From Pyrocephalus nanus (taxonomy: Eukaryota; Chordata; Aves; Passeriformes; Tyrannidae): a DNA stretch of 64,000 bases. The translations under genes and the position numbers were made by a program. Location: positions 4,646,001-4,710,000 of the forward strand of contig CM076272.1 in assembly GCA_038380795.1 (NCBI GenBank), written 5' to 3'. Of the stretch, positions 62,001-64,000 are shown in pieces; position 1 is the first letter of the stretch; the number at the start of each line of letters is the position of its first letter. The notes under the pieces are model-generated. The model saw nothing but the letters and a program-made list of their open reading frames with translations. It was not told the DNA's origin and did no database searches.

Positions 62001-62318
62001 AAGATTCCTCCCCCCACCTGCACCAACCCCGTGGAGTTCCCTCCAGATCCACCTGTGGCAGAGGCTGCACCCTCCCCCCCCACCAAACCTTTGGGGTTTG
62101 GGTTTTCTCTGTTGCTCTCTTGGATTTTTTAAACTTTACTAGGGAAGACTCTCCCTTTTCTTTCCTCCTCCTCCTCAATTCCCAGAACTTCCAGAAATAA
62201 GCCATGAGGTGAGCTGGCATTTTACCTGTCCCATGCCTTCCTCCATTATTTTGGTAGTTAAATATTCACTCCAGCACTGCATACAGAACTTGTGTCCACA
62301 CTCTAGGCCAGTAAAGTA
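43934..62318 (-). CDS. ARIH1: ARIH1, coding exons 4-14 (Ariadne-1 RBR E3 ubiquitin ligase, C-terminal 361 residues)
   Basis: ARIH1 is a RING-between-RING E3 that takes ubiquitin from UBE2L3 onto a cysteine and passes it to substrates of neddylated cullin-RING ligases. Eleven exons: 62318-62226, 61858-61803, 58164-58098, 57409-57303, 56821-56779, 55287-55216, 48678-48548, 48449-48392, 47620-47360, 46906-46794, 44018-43934. They sum to 1086 nt (361 residues and TGA), exactly human residues 197-557. In human numbering one sees the RING1 ligands from C203 to C236, the IBR ligands (C276, C281, C297, C299, C304, C307, H312, C317), the Rcat with catalytic C357 (codon 48636-48634, KDGGCNHM), and the Ariadne domain with autoinhibitory F430, E431 and E503. 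Exons 1-3, carrying the acidic N-terminus and the first RING1 cysteines, lie right of the window. All introns are GT-AG and phases close. Exon numbers assume the human 14-exon layout. Confidence 0.97.
44405..44540 (+). mobile_element. CR1 LINE 3' fragment
   Basis: In ARIH1 intron 13, antisense to the gene. Passes AAGGCCAGGTTGGATGGGG and ends AACCATTCCATGATG. Confidence 0.88.
46794..46906 (-). CDS. ARIH1: ARIH1 exon 13
   Basis: 113 nt. Encodes [20 protein letters not shown], then [17 protein letters not shown] and part of R. Includes E503 of the Ariadne domain. Acceptor TTTGCAG; donor GTTTGT is weak but the phase joins exactly to exon 14. Confidence 0.95.
46950..46990. repeat. TA-rich simple repeat
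   Basis: (TA)n with interruptions in ARIH1 intron 12, just upstream of exon 13 on the - strand (about 45 bp from its acceptor). Confidence 0.85.
47046..47215 (-). mobile_element. CR1 LINE 3' fragment
   Basis: In ARIH1 intron 12. Starts ATCATAGAATTATCTG on +. The 5' side ends at CCACAGCTTC and is followed by GTGATTCTGTGATTCC, which looks like the tail of another copy in the opposite direction. Confidence 0.8.
47360..47620 (-). CDS. ARIH1: ARIH1 exon 12 (Ariadne domain)
   Basis: 261 nt, phase 0. Starts [20 protein letters not shown], passes [20 protein letters not shown] and ends ..[12 protein letters not shown]. Contains F430 and E431, which hold the ligase autoinhibited in human ARIH1. Acceptor AACACAG, donor GTAGGA. 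Confidence 0.97.
47991..48006. repeat. Poly(T) run
   Basis: About 16 T in ARIH1 intron 11. Not linked to a recognisable retroposed element. Confidence 0.8.
48392..48449 (-). CDS. ARIH1: ARIH1 exon 11
   Basis: 58 nt. Encodes [19 protein letters not shown], with the last Rcat ligand C389. Acceptor GTTACAG, donor GTGAGT. Confidence 0.96.
48548..48678 (-). CDS. ARIH1: ARIH1 exon 10 (catalytic)
   Basis: 131 nt. Encodes [20 protein letters not shown], then [20 protein letters not shown] and GSAW. The cysteine of DGGC is catalytic C357. Acceptor GGACAG, donor GTGAGT. Separated from exon 11 by only 98 bp. Confidence 0.98.
50640..50976 (+). mobile_element. CR1 LINE 3' fragment, longer copy
   Basis: About 335 bp. 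Passes GCTGGAGAGGGACTTGGG, GGTTGCCCAGAGAAGCTGTG and CTGCCCATGGCAAGG to the intact tail CCATGATTCTGTGATC. One of the most complete copies here. Confidence 0.92.
55168..55196. repeat. TA-rich simple repeat
   Basis: TATATCTATATAAAAATC-type run just downstream of ARIH1 exon 9 (donor side), in intron 9. Confidence 0.7.
55216..55287 (-). CDS. ARIH1: ARIH1 exon 9
   Basis: 72 nt, phase 0. Encodes [20 protein letters not shown] and ANTK, the linker between IBR and Rcat. Acceptor CTGACAG, donor GTGAGG. Confidence 0.96.
55600..55924 (+). mobile_element. CR1 LINE 3' fragment, longer copy
   Basis: In ARIH1 intron 8. From GGCCTTCCAGGACCTGAAGG to AACCCAAACCAATCCC; the terminal GATTCTGTG tail is lost. Confidence 0.9.
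56634..56684 (+). mobile_element. CR1 LINE tail, second subfamily
   Basis: Reads GTTGGACTCGAGGATCCTTG, GGTCCCTTCCAACTCAGG and ATATTCTACAAT, a different CR1 tail type from the others in the window. In ARIH1 intron 8, about 95 bp from exon 8. Confidence 0.8.
56779..56821 (-). CDS. ARIH1: ARIH1 exon 8
   Basis: 43-nt microexon-sized piece encoding [14 protein letters not shown], the end of the IBR (C307, H312, C317). Acceptor CTCCCAG, donor GTGAGC. Confidence 0.95.
56995..57230 (+). mobile_element. CR1 LINE 3' fragment
   Basis: In ARIH1 intron 7, ending about 73 bp from exon 7. From AGGGGAATGACAGAAGGC to CTGGTATTCCATGA. Confidence 0.9.
57303..57409 (-). CDS. ARIH1: ARIH1 exon 7
   Basis: 107 nt. 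Encodes [20 protein letters not shown], then [15 protein letters not shown], with IBR ligands C276, C281, C297 and C299. It leaves in phase 2 inside C304. Acceptor TCTGCAG, donor GTAAGA. Confidence 0.97.
58098..58164 (-). CDS. ARIH1: ARIH1 exon 6
   Basis: 67 nt. Encodes [20 protein letters not shown] and VE, the helical linker into the IBR. Acceptor CCCACAG, donor GTGAGT. Confidence 0.96.
58361..58376. repeat. (AT)n microsatellite
   Basis: ACATATATATATATAA in ARIH1 intron 5. Short. Confidence 0.75.
61803..61858 (-). CDS. ARIH1: ARIH1 exon 5
   Basis: 56 nt. Encodes [18 protein letters not shown] and two bases of M. Holds the last RING1 ligands, C231 and C236. Acceptor TTTTCAG, donor GTGAGT. 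Confidence 0.96.
62226..62318 (-). CDS. ARIH1: ARIH1 exon 4
   Basis: 93 nt, phase 0. Encodes [20 protein letters not shown] and [11 protein letters not shown], with RING1 zinc ligands C203, H205, C208 and C211 (human numbering). Acceptor ATTGCAG, donor GTAAAA. Confidence 0.97.
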
Positions 62319-64000
62319 CTGCAATGACAGAGAACACCAGGCATTGGATCATTTTATCACATGGATTCACTCCATAATTTCCATCTCCTTGGTACTGTGC
62401 AGTTCACCCATCACATCTCTCTCCCCCACACCAAACCTGAGACACTATTTATTTTGCTTCATCACCACTACAGAACATTGCCCAGGCAGCTTTAGTCATG
62501 CTTCCAAAGCCAGGCTCTAATCCCCAACCCCAGCAGAAAGAAAGGTGTGGCCCATGTTTCCATCCTGCCTGCCCATTTCAATTTATCCTTGTTTTAGGAG
62601 TGTACACGGAGCTCTCTCCTGTTTTACTCTGTAAATCAGTCAATAAATGCACCACTAAACAGGTCACAGTGACAAGATCATTATGCAGAGTCTTCATTCC
62701 TCCTTTTTTTTTCCACCTGGCACATGTGGGTGCTGCCCAAAATCCCAGACCTCCTTGGGAAACTTCCCCCTGAAACCCAGATGCTCATCAGATGAAGACG
62801 CTAAAGATCCTAATTGGCAGGTGTAAATTGCTAAATAAAATTCAGTAATGATCAGATGTCACAGAGAGCAACAAGGACAACTCCATCCTTGTCTGCATCA
62901 TCTGCACAGAGTGTGTCAAGATTCCATCTGGGACTGAGTGGTTACACAAGGGGTGGAGAAGCAAACACTGCTGAGGAAACACTGGAATTAAGGTACTTTT
63001 CTCTGGTCAGCCTAAAGTTATTTTAAATCCAGAGCCAGGGGCAAGGAAAACTGTATTTAAAACACTTCACTTGTACCACCATACAGGTAATATTTGCTGG
63101 CTTAGCTTTTCAAACCATCATCTTTTTAGCCAGTGAACTAAAACCAGAACTCCACCCTGAGATACCATCAACCTGCATGAACCTCCACAGAGGAAAGGAC
63201 CCGGAATCCTCTGCAGAACAGCCCGAAACAGCAGCAGGATGGTGGTAACTGAGGAAAGGGGAGTCCATTTTAAGAAAATATTCTTCCCAAACCGCCTCCT
63301 TGACCATCACAGATTTATTTTGTCCCTCCCACACTGGTGTCTCAGCTGGGTTTTGCTGAGGGAAGGTGCCTATCAGCACCTCCTTCCCACGGGCTCCCAG
63401 GCTGTGATTCACACTGGTCTGGCTCCTGCCACCAGCACAGGCTGGAACCTGCGAGCAGCAACACGGATCAGTCTGACCTCACCAGTCACTGAAGGGAGCT
63501 GAGCATCTGCAACACAGACATTCACCCCAACAAAAACAGCAAAGACTCACAGAGGAGCCCAACACCTGCATGGAGGAACACCAGGCTGAAAAGAGACGTT
63601 CCAATTCCTGAACCTTCACTGAGCCAGCTGATGAGGGATCTGATGCTCTACAGATGCTGGTGTGCCCAAGTGACATCCCCTGGAGCTGCAGGATTATCAC
63701 TGACAAGTACCAACATCTGCAACTTTTGGGATGCCACAGCATGCAGCCATCCCAAAGACAGCACTGACTTTTCCCAGAATTGTGGCTTCTCCACATGGGA
63801 GGAGAAGCAAGCACAGACAAGGGGATCAGCCCTTAATGAACCCAAACACTCCTACAGCAGGCACACACCAGGAACCACCGCAGAACACAAATCTTCTTCA
63901 CTTAAGGCTTGTTCTGATTATTTCAGGCAGGGAAAAGGTTTGCTAAATGCCCCCAGAAAGGCAGCCACCACACTTCCTCCCAGGCTGCAAGGAATTCAGA
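62319..64000 (-). other. ARIH1: ARIH1 intron 3 (partial)
   Basis: From the exon 4 acceptor to the right edge. I looked for the exon encoding the start of RING1 (CQICYLNYPNS) and did not find it, so exon 3 lies beyond the window. No other feature is recognised. Confidence 0.8.

Overview
This is vertebrate nuclear DNA, and almost certainly from a bird. The coding exons are short, separated by GT-AG introns. The dominant repeat is the 3' end of CR1 (chicken-repeat-1) LINEs, with the typical tail that reads AACCCAAACC..TTCTGTGATTCT. No Alu, B1 or other mammalian repeats are seen. The CR1 variants (GGATGGGGCAGCCACAG, CCATCCCTTGTCCC) look like those common in perching birds, but the order within birds is an inference.

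Three protein-coding genes are recognisable, in the same order and relative orientation as on human 15q24. From left to right they are: the last coding exon of ADPGK (ADP-dependent glucokinase) on the + strand at 245-793; all 16 coding exons of BBS4 (BBSome subunit) on the - strand from 41297 down to 7340; and the last 11 coding exons of ARIH1 (Ariadne-1 RBR ubiquitin ligase) on the - strand from 62318 down to 43934. The upstream parts of ADPGK and ARIH1 lie outside the window. Every exon boundary was read by hand. The phases close for BBS4 (1611 nt, 536 residues plus stop), and the ARIH1 part gives 361 residues, exactly the length of human residues 197-557.

Layout. ADPGK and BBS4 converge tail to tail, with about 4.8 kb between their likely poly(A) sites and no gene seen in it. 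BBS4 fills 6-41 kb. Its intron 2 (13.6 kb) is the longest and holds a CpG-richer patch with a perfect RFX X-box near 26.75 kb. The BBS4 promoter is a CpG island around 41.2-41.6 kb with another perfect X-box 17 bp ahead of the start codon, as expected for a ciliary gene. Between BBS4 and ARIH1 there are only about 2.6 kb. This stretch holds the likely ARIH1 3' UTR, a degenerate three-copy tandem repeat, and a poly(A)-signal pair only about 150-160 bp from the BBS4 X-box. ARIH1 fills the rest; the 62.3-64 kb end is its intron 3.

The genes are not a functional operon. ADPGK is an ER-associated sugar kinase, BBS4 acts in ciliary cargo traffic and at centriolar satellites, and ARIH1 works with neddylated cullin-RING ligases. 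Nothing here looks like an undescribed system. The observations most worth checking are the two X-boxes, the start codon hidden inside the promoter X-box, and the tight ARIH1-BBS4 spacing.
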